Shown here in pieces: positions 7,998 through 14,568 of a stretch of DNA of 14,568 bases. The notes beneath the pieces were generated by a model. The model had not been told where the DNA came from. It was given only the letters and a program-made list of their open reading frames with translations, and made no database searches. A program made the translations under genes and the position numbers. Source of the DNA: JAWVZH01 sp033722295 (GTDB lineage: Bacteria > Bacteroidota > Bacteroidia > Chitinophagales > Saprospiraceae); assembly GCA_033722295.1 (NCBI GenBank), contig JAWVZH010000076.1, positions 1-14,568 on the forward strand. The letters are read 5' to 3'. The stretch's first letter is position 1. Each line of letters starts with the position of its first letter.

Positions 7998-9067
7998 CCC
8001 AGGAGTTTGATCAAACGACTCGGGATCTCATCCCGGCAGGCGGACAGGTATTCATCATAGGTACAAGGCAAAAGATTTTCCATCGATTCAGGATTAGAGG
8101 GATCTGCCATCCACCATCGGCCCGATATCTGACTTTTGAAGAACTTTAACGGGGCTTCTACCAGCGTTGTCGTTACTATATATTCGATCATGTGCTGTGA
8201 AGTGGCCGGAAACTCCTTCATCCTGCTATTGACGCCATCTATGAAATACCAGATCATCTGAGCCATCAAGGTGGCTGACTGTTCGCAATTGTTCACATCA
8301 TGATCTACATCATAGATCATAAAGCTTCTCATTTGCTCATTTATGCCGGCATAACGACATATCTGACAAGCCTCTTCAGATTTGAGACCACTTGGATTAT
8401 TTCCGGACTTTATAGGGGCTTCCGCTTTTTTCATGGAATTCAGCGAAAATGAAAGACTCGTGCAGTCACGGATATATGGTTCCATGGCTGCCGCATTACT
8501 TCTTATCTGGCCTAATCTTAGGGTGTTGATATTTACATCACACTGTTTCAGCATCATACTCGGATCAGAATTATGTCTCTGATATCCCATCACGGTAATC
8601 GAACGCAGATTGGATAGTTCTGCTTCAATGATGCTATTGAGATAGGAGCGCTGAAGAACCTTGCCATAGGCGATCCTTTCGTCTACAAAAAGAGGATGGC
8701 TGCGATCCAGACTCTTATGAGATATCACCTGCTGCACAATTGACTTAGCTGTACCTCCAATAATTATTGGAATGATATCAGCACCATGGAGATCATCAAG
8801 TACCGGTCTAACGGCTTCAGGTTCTGAATTGGCAAAATTACCTACGTCAGCAACTTTCAGATGTCTGAAAGACCAAGACATCTGATATAATTCGCTTCTG
8901 ACCAGATCAGCAAAAGGACCTGACCCGATAATAGCGATCTTGGTGTCTGTGAGTGCGGGGAATTCATCAAAATACGTTTCGATCTGACTGCCGAACTGAT
9001 TTGAATTCAACAAAGTGCGTTGTTCGCTGATATCCTGACTGATGACGCGCATCCAATGACCTAACAT
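7994..9067 (-). CDS. Arginase/formimidoylglutamase-fold protein lacking metal ligands
   Basis: This 357-residue protein resembles the ureohydrolase (arginase/agmatinase/formimidoylglutamase) family as found in Bacteroidota. ADIIPIIIGGTAKSIV (96-111) matches the IGGDHS strand-loop, SLSFSLNSMKKAEAP (204-218) matches the SFDxDxxDPxxAP motif, and EEACQICRYAG (231-241) followed by QMIWYFIDG (270-278) resembles the C-terminal part. The usual Mn2+ ligands are replaced: the GGDHS His is missing, a DxHxD motif is not found (the nearest candidate is VDERIA near 128), and the aspartates of SFDxD read S and N. No signal peptide is visible, so it should be cytoplasmic. A hydrolase role therefore looks unlikely and the actual function is unknown. 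From memory, orthologues sit near gldK or other T9SS genes in several Bacteroidota. Start codons at 9067 (chosen) or 9052 are possible. It is convergent with murF and divergent from the OmpA gene. Confidence 0.7.
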   Translation of the reverse strand: MLGHWMRVISQDISEQRTLLNSNQFGSQIETYFDEFPALTDTKIAIIGSGPFADLVRSELYQMSWSFRHLKVADVGNFANSEPEAVRPVLDDLHGADIIPIIIGGTAKSIVQQVISHKSLDRSHPLFVDERIAYGKVLQRSYLNSIIEAELSNLRSITVMGYQRHNSDPSMMLKQCDVNINTLRLGQIRSNAAAMEPYIRDCTSLSFSLNSMKKAEAPIKSGNNPSGLKSEEACQICRYAGINEQMRSFMIYDVDHDVNNCEQSATLMAQMIWYFIDGVNSRMKEFPATSQHMIEYIVTTTLVEAPLKFFKSQISGRWWMADPSNPESMENLLPCTYDEYLSACRDEIPSRLIKLLG

Positions 9068-9187
9068 AAACCATTATTTTACACGAATCTACACATTAAT
9101 ATATTATTGGATATAATAATATATATTATATTTTTCTAATATTTCTTTCCCAGGTGCCTCCTTTATCCCAATTTTTTCCATGTCCTG
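9068..9187. promoter_or_regulatory. AT-rich divergent promoter region between the ureohydrolase-like and OmpA genes
   Basis: This stretch, part of a roughly 200-base divergent gap, is very AT-rich between 9091 and 9140. It contains an 8-base inverted repeat, ATATAATA (9111-9118) and TATTATAT (9124-9131), with a 5-base loop. No TAnnTTTG motif is seen on the minus strand for the ureohydrolase-like gene. The AT-rich core may aid promoter opening or bind a nucleoid protein; the sequence shows nothing more specific. Confidence 0.3.
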
Positions 9188-9195
9188 TACGTTTG
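9188..9195 (+). promoter_or_regulatory. Bacteroidota -7 promoter motif for the OmpA gene
   Basis: TACGTTTG is an exact match to TAnnTTTG. Transcription would begin near 9202, giving a leader of about 65 bases to the ATG at 9267, or about 23 to the upstream in-frame ATG at 9225. No clear TTTG is seen at the -33 position; only a T-run at 9172-9177 and a CTTTATC further upstream. Confidence 0.45.
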
Positions 9196-9266
9196 GCTGA
9201 GTTTTTGCTTGTCATTAAGTAGAAATGACCAAGAAGGTCGAGTTTAAAACAATAAGAGTCTGCAGA

Positions 9267-11165
9267 ATGAAGAAGTCAGCCAAATACTTCTTACAGAATA
9301 CATTACCCGTATTAATGCTTTTGACGTTGGTGCATCTTGCATTCGGGCAGGAAGCAGATACTGTTTCGAATCAAAAGGAGACAATGGAACTTCGGGTGGC
9401 AGACACTCTTGAGGAGACTTCTGAATATAACGCGTGGGAAACGCCGGTCATCTCCGATGAGATGACCAATAATCCCGAAAATCATAAGAAATGGAGTAGT
9501 GGCCAATCAAAATATCCTTCGAAACCGAAAGACATGGTGGAGCTGGGTATACATTTTGGACACTATGCGCTGGCCGGGGATGTCAACTTTACCAATCCAT
9601 CAGGTTATGGTGTGGGTATCCATCTCAGAAAGGCCCTTCATTATGTCTTTTCGATCCGTATAGACGCATTCTATGGACAGACCTGGGGACTGGACCCTCA
9701 GCCCTGGTATCACAAATCACAGGGAGGAGGACTTGTAGAGGAGACCTTTGACGCTTATGGTGATCCCAACCTGGAAGGTGCCTGGTTTCCGGCACATAAG
9801 ACGACATATGTTTACGGAGCGGTGCAGGCTGTCCTTAACGTTGGAAATGTGCTGTTCCATAAGGAAAGAAATAAATGGAACTGGTATCTGACGATGGGCG
9901 CAGGAATTGATCATCACAAAGCCATGTTGGACTTGTTTGATGATAACGGCAATCCTTATAATAACCTTGTCGCACAGACCGGATTCTCTGTGGAGCGGTT
10001 TGATACCAGAGAAGGAAGAATAGAGATCAAAAAAGCACTTCGGGACATATATGATCAGAACTATGAGACGGAGGGCTTTCAGAAAAAAGGAATATTTCGT
10101 ATAGGTGATGAGACCAATGTACATATCGTCTGGATCGCTGGTATGGGTGTCTCAAGAAAATTGAGTAAGAGAATAAATATAGGATTGGAGCATCAGGTGA
10201 TGTATTCGGACAATGACTACCTGGATGGTATTAAATACAGAACTGCGCTGGATCAGACCAACAACATGGATGTAGGCCACTATACCTCTGTGCGACTGGC
10301 GATCAACCTTGGAGACTTTTCAAAACGCACCGAGCCATTATACTGGTTAAATCCTATGGACAATATGTTCAATGATATAGCAGAATTGAAGCGGAGACCT
10401 GTATTCGATCCTACTGATACGGATGAAGATGGTGTCATCGATATTTTGGACGAAGAGCCCGAAAGTCCTCTTGGGGCTCCTGTGAATACGAAAGGACGTG
10501 TCCTTGACAGTGATGGAGATGGTGTGGCTGACTATCAGGACCAGGAACCTTACTCGCCTGGTGGTTTTGAGATCAACGAGGAGGGAGTGGCGCAGGTTCC
10601 TGCCTATATGACAAAAGAGGATGTTGATGGTATAGTGGACAGGAAGGTGGGTTCTGCAATTGCCAAAGGTCAGCGTGATTGGTTCTTACCAATGATCCAT
10701 TTTGACCTTGACAAATACTGTATCAAACCCGAATACTATCCTCATTTACATCACGTAGCTACAGTCATGCAAAGCAGTCCTGATCTGAAGATCACCGTGT
10801 GGGGACATACAGACTATAGAAACAATAACGAATATAACAAGGTGTTGTCCTACAATCGATCCAAAGCAGCTATTGACTTTCTTGCCACTAAGTATGGAAT
10901 CGAAAGAGACCGTTTTAATCTCATGTATGGCGGCGAGGAACAACCGTTGGTCACCGATGAATATACAAGTGACCTCCGCGACAGGCAACAATATCTCAAC
11001 AGGAGGGTAGAGTTCACAGTAAGCAAAGAGGGAGACAAGAGCATGTCACGACCTGAAGGACCTGATGCCGGTTATTGTGGTGATTATAACCCGACCGGCG
11101 ACACCTATTCTGCTCCTCACCATTCGGAACCAGGACAGTCACTAAATAAAGGCTCTGGATTTTAA
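9267..11165 (+). CDS. Outer-membrane beta-barrel / TSP3 / OmpA-domain protein
   Basis: This is probably an abundant outer-membrane protein tethering the membrane to peptidoglycan. The chosen ATG at 9267 (632 residues) begins a standard signal peptide, MKKSAKYFLQNTLPVLMLLTLVHLAFG, cleaved before QEAD. An in-frame ATG at 9225 would add 14 residues. An acidic spacer is followed by a barrel-like region of alternating strands (about 92-350). Two calcium-binding TSP3-type repeats come next, DTDEDGVIDILDEE (384-397) and DSDGDGVADYQDQE (414-427). The OmpA domain (about 472-586) has IHFDLDKY, VWGHTD and SYNRSKAAIDFL; Asp516 and Arg531, 15 apart, are the expected diaminopimelate-binding pair. A tail of about 46 residues follows, ending GSGF. 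The predicted mature protein has only two cysteines, 485 in the OmpA domain and 604 in the tail. It is not PorE, which has TPR and WD40-like domains. Confidence 0.88.
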   Translation: MKKSAKYFLQNTLPVLMLLTLVHLAFGQEADTVSNQKETMELRVADTLEETSEYNAWETPVISDEMTNNPENHKKWSSGQSKYPSKPKDMVELGIHFGHYALAGDVNFTNPSGYGVGIHLRKALHYVFSIRIDAFYGQTWGLDPQPWYHKSQGGGLVEETFDAYGDPNLEGAWFPAHKTTYVYGAVQAVLNVGNVLFHKERNKWNWYLTMGAGIDHHKAMLDLFDDNGNPYNNLVAQTGFSVERFDTREGRIEIKKALRDIYDQNYETEGFQKKGIFRIGDETNVHIVWIAGMGVSRKLSKRINIGLEHQVMYSDNDYLDGIKYRTALDQTNNMDVGHYTSVRLAINLGDFSKRTEPLYWLNPMDNMFNDIAELKRRPVFDPTDTDEDGVIDILDEEPESPLGAPVNTKGRVLDSDGDGVADYQDQEPYSPGGFEINEEGVAQVPAYMTKEDVDGIVDRKVGSAIAKGQRDWFLPMIHFDLDKYCIKPEYYPHLHHVATVMQSSPDLKITVWGHTDYRNNNEYNKVLSYNRSKAAIDFLATKYGIERDRFNLMYGGEEQPLVTDEYTSDLRDRQQYLNRRVEFTVSKEGDKSMSRPEGPDAGYCGDYNPTGDTYSAPHHSEPGQSLNKGSGF

Positions 11166-11270
11166 TTCAGGTATGAGTTATTAAAAAGGCCGGAGTATCG
11201 ATCCTTGTCAGACACCCTTGGAGGGTAGTTGCTAGGAGATATTTTATGTTTAGCTTATTCGCCCCAATAC
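11166..11270. other. Convergent gap between the OmpA and E2 genes
   Basis: This 105-base space separates two convergent stop codons. The only structure noted is a short hairpin, ACCCT TGG AGGGT (11214-11226), without a T-run on either side. It is too weak to call a terminator. No small gene is apparent. Confidence 0.3.
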
Positions 11271-12557
11271 TTAAACAAGTAAATTGTATGGTGATTCGAG
11301 AAGTTGCTGTAGTGTCTGTAGAAAACGTGCACCCGTAGCCCCATCAACGATCCTGTGATCACAAGAAAGTGTCACTTTCATCATCTTGGCCTTCGTGATC
11401 TCACCATCTTTGACAACAGGTTTTTCAATAATAGCTCCTACGGCCAGGATGCAACTGTCGGGAGGGTTGATTATGGCTGTAAACTCTTCAATTCCAAACA
11501 TTCCAAGATTCGAAACTGTAAAAGTGTTGCCCTGCATCTCTTCAGTTGACAGTTTACGGTCCCTTGCTTTTTCGGCAAGCTCCTTAACCTCGTTCTTGAT
11601 TTGTGAAAGAGATTTTAGATTGGCATTGTTGACCACCGGCACCATGAGACCTTCGTCAATTGCCACTGCTACGCCGACATTGATCTCTTTATGGAAATCG
11701 ATGGCATCTCCGGTCCAGCTCGCATTGACCTGGGGATGCATTTGAAGTGCAAAAGCAGCAGCTTTGACGACCAGATCATTAAATGAGATCTTTACTGGAC
11801 TGAATTCATTCATTTCGCTTCTTGCCTGTGCCGCATTGTCCATGTTGATATCCATGGTCAGATAGAAGTGAGGTGCACTGAACTTGCTTTCGCTCAATCT
11901 CCTGGCTATGGTCTTACGCATTTGCGAAACCGGTTGCTTTCCGTAATTAACCTCTGGCCGCAGAGGGCTCGGTTCGGAAAGTGGTGCCGCTGCGGATTGT
12001 GACTTTTCTGCTTCTTCGATGTCTCGCTTGATAATACGCCCGTTATCACCTGATCCCTGTATCCTGGACAGGTCTACGCCTTTTTCTTCAGCCATTTTTC
12101 TGGCCAGCGGTGAGGCTTTTATCCGACTATCGTCTTCTTTCGAAGGTGCCTCTTTGGCAGGTTCGGCGCTATCACCTTTCTTCTCGTCTTTGTCCTTGCC
12201 CTTGTCTTTTTCTTTACTGTCCTCGGCCTGCTCTTTCGACTCTTTGGCGTCATCTTCAGATTTCTCCTCGTCCTTTTCCGTTTTGTCTTCGGCTTCCTCT
12301 AGGATCTTTTCATAATCTTCGCCTTCTTCACCAATCACAGCGATAACGGCATCTACGGGGACTGCTCCTTCCTTTACACCTATATGCAAAAGGGTCCCTG
12401 AATGAAAGCTTTCAAGCTCCATCGTTGCTTTATCTGTTTCAACTTCTGCAAGGATATCACCGGGCTCAACCTTGTCACCTTCGTCTTTCAACCATTCCAC
12501 GATATTGCCCTCTTCCATAGTATCGCTCAAGCGGGGCATTCTGATAATTTCTGCCAT
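11271..12557 (-). CDS. pdhC: Pyruvate dehydrogenase complex E2 (dihydrolipoamide acetyltransferase)
   Basis: This 428-residue E2 core protein carries acetyl groups on a lipoyl arm and transfers them to CoA, linking glycolysis to the TCA cycle. The domain order is complete. One lipoyl domain (1-83) has the lipoylated Lys43 in ETDKATME. A very charged linker (about 84-144) follows, then a peripheral-subunit-binding domain (145-183, ASPLARKMAEEKG...GSGDNGRIIKRDI). The catalytic domain (about 208-428) has the active-site motif DHRIVDG (His401, Asp405). The PRLSDTMEEG start and AEVETDKATMELES motif favour pyruvate over 2-oxoglutarate E2. The linker is made almost wholly of Glu, Lys and Asp rather than the usual Ala/Pro. 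No E1 or E3 gene adjoins; the upstream neighbour recR is divergent, so its partners must be encoded elsewhere. No clear promoter motif is seen in the 199-base divergent gap. Confidence 0.93.
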   Translation of the reverse strand: MAEIIRMPRLSDTMEEGNIVEWLKDEGDKVEPGDILAEVETDKATMELESFHSGTLLHIGVKEGAVPVDAVIAVIGEEGEDYEKILEEAEDKTEKDEEKSEDDAKESKEQAEDSKEKDKGKDKDEKKGDSAEPAKEAPSKEDDSRIKASPLARKMAEEKGVDLSRIQGSGDNGRIIKRDIEEAEKSQSAAAPLSEPSPLRPEVNYGKQPVSQMRKTIARRLSESKFSAPHFYLTMDINMDNAAQARSEMNEFSPVKISFNDLVVKAAAFALQMHPQVNASWTGDAIDFHKEINVGVAVAIDEGLMVPVVNNANLKSLSQIKNEVKELAEKARDRKLSTEEMQGNTFTVSNLGMFGIEEFTAIINPPDSCILAVGAIIEKPVVKDGEITKAKMMKVTLSCDHRIVDGATGARFLQTLQQLLESPYNLLV

Positions 12558-12744
12558 AGAGTTTATGTTAGATCACGAAGTTATGAAATTCGTTTGGTTC
12601 CTATTTCTATATTAATTCTTCTAATTCCTGACAATTATACGGTCGTTTTGTTTTAATCATATCTTAATGAGTGGTAACCAGGTTCCAAAATCGCTCCGGC
12701 AAATGCCTGTCTTGATCGAGGGAGTTATTGTGCGCCATTTAAGT
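12558..12744. other. Divergent gap between the E2 gene and recR
   Basis: This is most of the 199-base space between two divergent starts. It should contain the minus-strand E2 promoter, but no TAnnTTTG match is seen on that strand. No repeat, RNA gene or small coding region was recognised. Confidence 0.3.
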
Positions 12745-12752
12745 TAATTTTG
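12745..12752 (+). promoter_or_regulatory. Bacteroidota -7 promoter motif immediately before recR
   Basis: TAATTTTG matches TAnnTTTG exactly and ends only four bases before the recR ATG at 12757. TTG at 12728-12730 lies upstream as a possible -33 element, though its 14-base spacing to the -7 motif is short. If used, transcription would start at or within a few bases of the start codon, giving a leaderless or nearly leaderless message. Confidence 0.4.
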
Positions 12753-12756
12753 TGAT

Positions 12757-13386
12757 ATGAAGTATGGTTCAAAACTGGTAGAAGAGGCAGTTCAGCAATT
12801 TTCAACCCTTCCGGGCATCGGTAAAAAGACCGCGTTACGGTTGGTTCTTCATATTCTGAATGAGAAGGAAAGCTATACCACCAATTTCACTTCGGCACTT
12901 GAGGAGATGCGTCAGGGGATCAAACGGTGTAAGACATGTTGTAATATTTCAGATGAAGAGATATGCGGGATATGTGAAGACAAGCACCGTGATAAGAACC
13001 TTATTTGTGTTGTTGAGAGTATTCGGGATGTGATGGCTATAGAGGCAACCGATCAGTTCAAGGGTGTTTATCATGTTCTGGGAGGAGTTATTTCACCTCT
13101 GGAAGGTATTGGGCCCTCCGATCTTTTTATTGAAGAGCTCATTTCGCGGATCTCTCAAATAGAAGAAGATCAGCCTGAAGTTATCCTGGCTATCAGCCCA
13201 ACTATTGATGGTGAGACCACCAGTTTTTATCTGTTCAAATTGCTTGCAAAAGAAGGTGTGAAAGTGAGCCAGATATCGAGAGGTATCTCGTTTGGCGGAG
13301 AATTGGAATATGCAGATGAATTGACGCTTGGAAGGTCCATCCAAAGTCGATTACCTTACGATGTGGGAGGCAAAGTCTCGATGTAA
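12757..13386 (+). CDS. recR: Recombination mediator protein RecR
   Basis: RecR works with RecO (and RecF) to load RecA on gapped single-stranded DNA. The 209-residue protein has the family layout. A helix-hairpin-helix segment LPGIGKKTALRL lies at 18-29. A C4 zinc finger has Cys58, Cys61, Cys70 and Cys73, with an extra Cys62. The Toprim domain begins at ICVVES (83-88, conserved Glu87) and runs through YHVLGGVISPLEGIGP (105-120) and AISPTIDGETTSFYL (145-159). The C-terminal block RGISFGGELEYADELTLGRSIQSR (175-198) is diagnostic. The start at 12757 matches the usual short N-terminus before the helix-hairpin-helix. The stop overlaps the next start by one base (TAATG), so recR and the glycosyltransferase are probably translationally coupled. 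Confidence 0.96.
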   Translation: MKYGSKLVEEAVQQFSTLPGIGKKTALRLVLHILNEKESYTTNFTSALEEMRQGIKRCKTCCNISDEEICGICEDKHRDKNLICVVESIRDVMAIEATDQFKGVYHVLGGVISPLEGIGPSDLFIEELISRISQIEEDQPEVILAISPTIDGETTSFYLFKLLAKEGVKVSQISRGISFGGELEYADELTLGRSIQSRLPYDVGGKVSM

Positions 13387-14568
13387 TGAAGTTGTCTATC
13401 GTCATAGTCAACTATAATGTCAAGTACTTTCTGGAACAGTCCTTAAGATCTGTTTATCGTTCCAATTTCCATTATGATTATGAAGTGATCGTCGTTGATA
13501 ACGATTCTGACGATGGCAGCATGGAAATGGTTGAGAAGTCATTTCCGGATGTCATCAGAATCAGGAATAGTGAGAATCTCGGTTTTTCCAAGGCTAATAA
13601 TCAGGGCATCAGGATCGCCAGAGGGCAATATATTCTATTGCTCAACCCTGATACGATTCTGTCAGAGAACACACTAAAGATTGCCGTGGACCGGATGGAT
13701 GAGAACAAACGGATAGGCGGTCTGGGGGTGCGAATGATAGATGGCGGTGGTCATTTTTTACCTGAATCAAAGCGAGGCTTGCCAACTCCGTTTGTAGCTT
13801 TCTGCAAGGCCTTCGGGCTTTCTCGCCTTTTCCCACGATCCAGAACATTTAACTACTATCATCTTGGACATATTCCGCAAAATCGATCTTCAGAAGTTGA
13901 TGTGCTAAGTGGCGCCTTTATGATGATCAGAAGGTCGGTCATAGATGAGATCGGTGGATTGGATGAGTCCTTTTTTATGTATGGGGAAGATATCGACCTG
14001 AGTTACCGGATCCAGAAAGCAGGTTATATCAACTGGTATGAAGCAGAAACCTCCATCGTGCATTTCAAGGGAGAGAGTACGAAACGAGGCAGCCTCAATT
14101 ATGTTAGGGTGTTTTATAAGGCCATGATCATCTTTGCCAATAAACACTTCGTCGGCAAGGGTGCGATGTACATATCTATATTTTATAAGCTTGCAGTGGT
14201 TTTTCGGGCAGCTTTGGCATTGGGATACTCAGTTTCTAAAAGAATCGTTCCGATTGTAGCGGATGGGGCGATCATCTTTTTGGGATTGCAATACATAACT
14301 GGAATTTGGGCAAGGTATTACTTCGGTGATCCTGATTATTACTCCACCGTTCCCTTGGTTTCTCATCATATCATTTACACTCTGGTCTGGCTCTCCACGC
14401 TATATCTTGGAGGGGCATACGACAGATATTTTAAATTAAAGAATTTGTGGAGATCTCTTTTGTTAGGGACGATCATACTGTTGGTTGCTTTTTCTCTGGT
14501 CTCTTCCGATTGGCGTCCATCACGTGCCATAGTGGTCCTCGGAGCGATTTGGAGTGTTTTGGCTTTAT
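13386..14568 (+). CDS. Family 2 glycosyltransferase with C-terminal membrane module (partial, runs off the window)
   Basis: The reading frame opens at the ATG overlapping the recR stop and stays open to the window edge (394 complete codons). The N-terminal part (1 to about 235) is a GT2/WbbL-like transferase: LSIVIVNYN at 3-11, VVDNDSDDGS (36-45), ENLGFSKANNQGI (63-75), LLNPDT (85-90), VLSGAFMMIRR (173-183), FFMYGEDIDLSYRIQKAGY (196-214) and the HFKGEST segment. It probably adds a sugar to a lipid-linked or surface polysaccharide from a nucleotide-sugar donor. Residues from about 265 to the edge form several hydrophobic segments, including LVWLSTLYLGGAYDRYF (334-350) and RPSRAIVVLGAIW (377-389). 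These resemble the membrane part of polyprenyl-phosphate hexose-1-phosphate transferases. The GT2 assignment is firm; the fusion interpretation is inference because the C-terminus is outside the window. Confidence 0.85.
   Translation, partial: MKLSIVIVNYNVKYFLEQSLRSVYRSNFHYDYEVIVVDNDSDDGSMEMVEKSFPDVIRIRNSENLGFSKANNQGIRIARGQYILLLNPDTILSENTLKIAVDRMDENKRIGGLGVRMIDGGGHFLPESKRGLPTPFVAFCKAFGLSRLFPRSRTFNYYHLGHIPQNRSSEVDVLSGAFMMIRRSVIDEIGGLDESFFMYGEDIDLSYRIQKAGYINWYEAETSIVHFKGESTKRGSLNYVRVFYKAMIIFANKHFVGKGAMYISIFYKLAVVFRAALALGYSVSKRIVPIVADGAIIFLGLQYITGIWARYYFGDPDYYSTVPLVSHHIIYTLVWLSTLYLGGAYDRYFKLKNLWRSLLLGTIILLVAFSLVSSDWRPSRAIVVLGAIWSVLAL

Noticed and set aside
9111..9131. AT-rich inverted repeat followed by a T-run, resembling a terminator
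   Set aside because: It has no GC pairs and sits in a divergent promoter gap where no transcript is expected to end; low-complexity AT sequence forms such repeats by chance.
9225..9266. Upstream in-frame ATG of the OmpA gene as the true start
   Set aside because: It would add 14 charged residues before an already complete MKK-type signal peptide; it remains possible but less likely.
11214..11226. Short ACCCT/AGGGT hairpin between convergent genes
   Set aside because: Only five base pairs and no T-run on either strand, so it is not a convincing terminator.
12019..12315. A Ser/Leu-rich open frame on the plus strand opposite the E2 linker
   Set aside because: Its composition is simply the complement of the Glu/Lys/Asp-rich linker codons of the E2 gene.

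Overview
The window looks like chromosomal DNA of a gliding or type IX-secreting member of the Bacteroidota. The evidence is porU, a PorP/SprF family gene and gldJ side by side, several TAnnTTTG promoter motifs (the -7 element typical of this phylum), and little sign of Shine-Dalgarno sequences before starts. The class is uncertain. The long OmpA protein with type 3 thrombospondin repeats would suit Saprospiria or Chitinophagia, but that is inference.

Layout. Positions 1-6597 form a type IX secretion (T9SS) block. On the minus strand are the first codons of a gene running off the left edge (probably porV) and porU, the sortase-like C25 peptidase. Divergent from them on the plus strand are a PorP/SprF-like outer-membrane protein and the lipoprotein gene gldJ. 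A strong terminator hairpin follows gldJ and ends two bases before the start codon of murF (6690-7997), a peptidoglycan ligase. A convergent gene (7994-9067, minus) encodes a ureohydrolase-fold protein that lacks the metal ligands. A divergent plus-strand gene (9267-11165) encodes an outer-membrane barrel/TSP3/OmpA protein. Next comes the E2 subunit of a 2-oxoacid dehydrogenase complex (minus, 11271-12557). Finally recR and a one-base-overlapping family 2 glycosyltransferase (plus) run off the right edge. The glycosyltransferase carries a C-terminal membrane region that may be a polyprenyl-phosphate sugar-transferase-like module.

How they work together. PorU and PorV act in the attachment complex that removes C-terminal sorting signals and anchors cargo at the cell surface. 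GldJ is an outer-membrane lipoprotein that stabilises the GldK/GldN part of the machine and supports gliding. PorP-like proteins link the periplasmic ring or surface adhesins to the outer membrane. MurF and the OmpA protein concern the cell wall and its link to the outer membrane. The E2, recR and glycosyltransferase genes are housekeeping or envelope genes without an obvious T9SS link.

I found no mobile element, CRISPR array, tRNA or rRNA. No gene-free stretch exceeds about 200 bases. The points most worth a second look are the terminator abutting murF, the inverted repeats with a shared half-site on both sides of gldJ, the metal-less ureohydrolase relative beside the T9SS block, the possible leaderless recR message, and the apparent fusion glycosyltransferase at the right edge.
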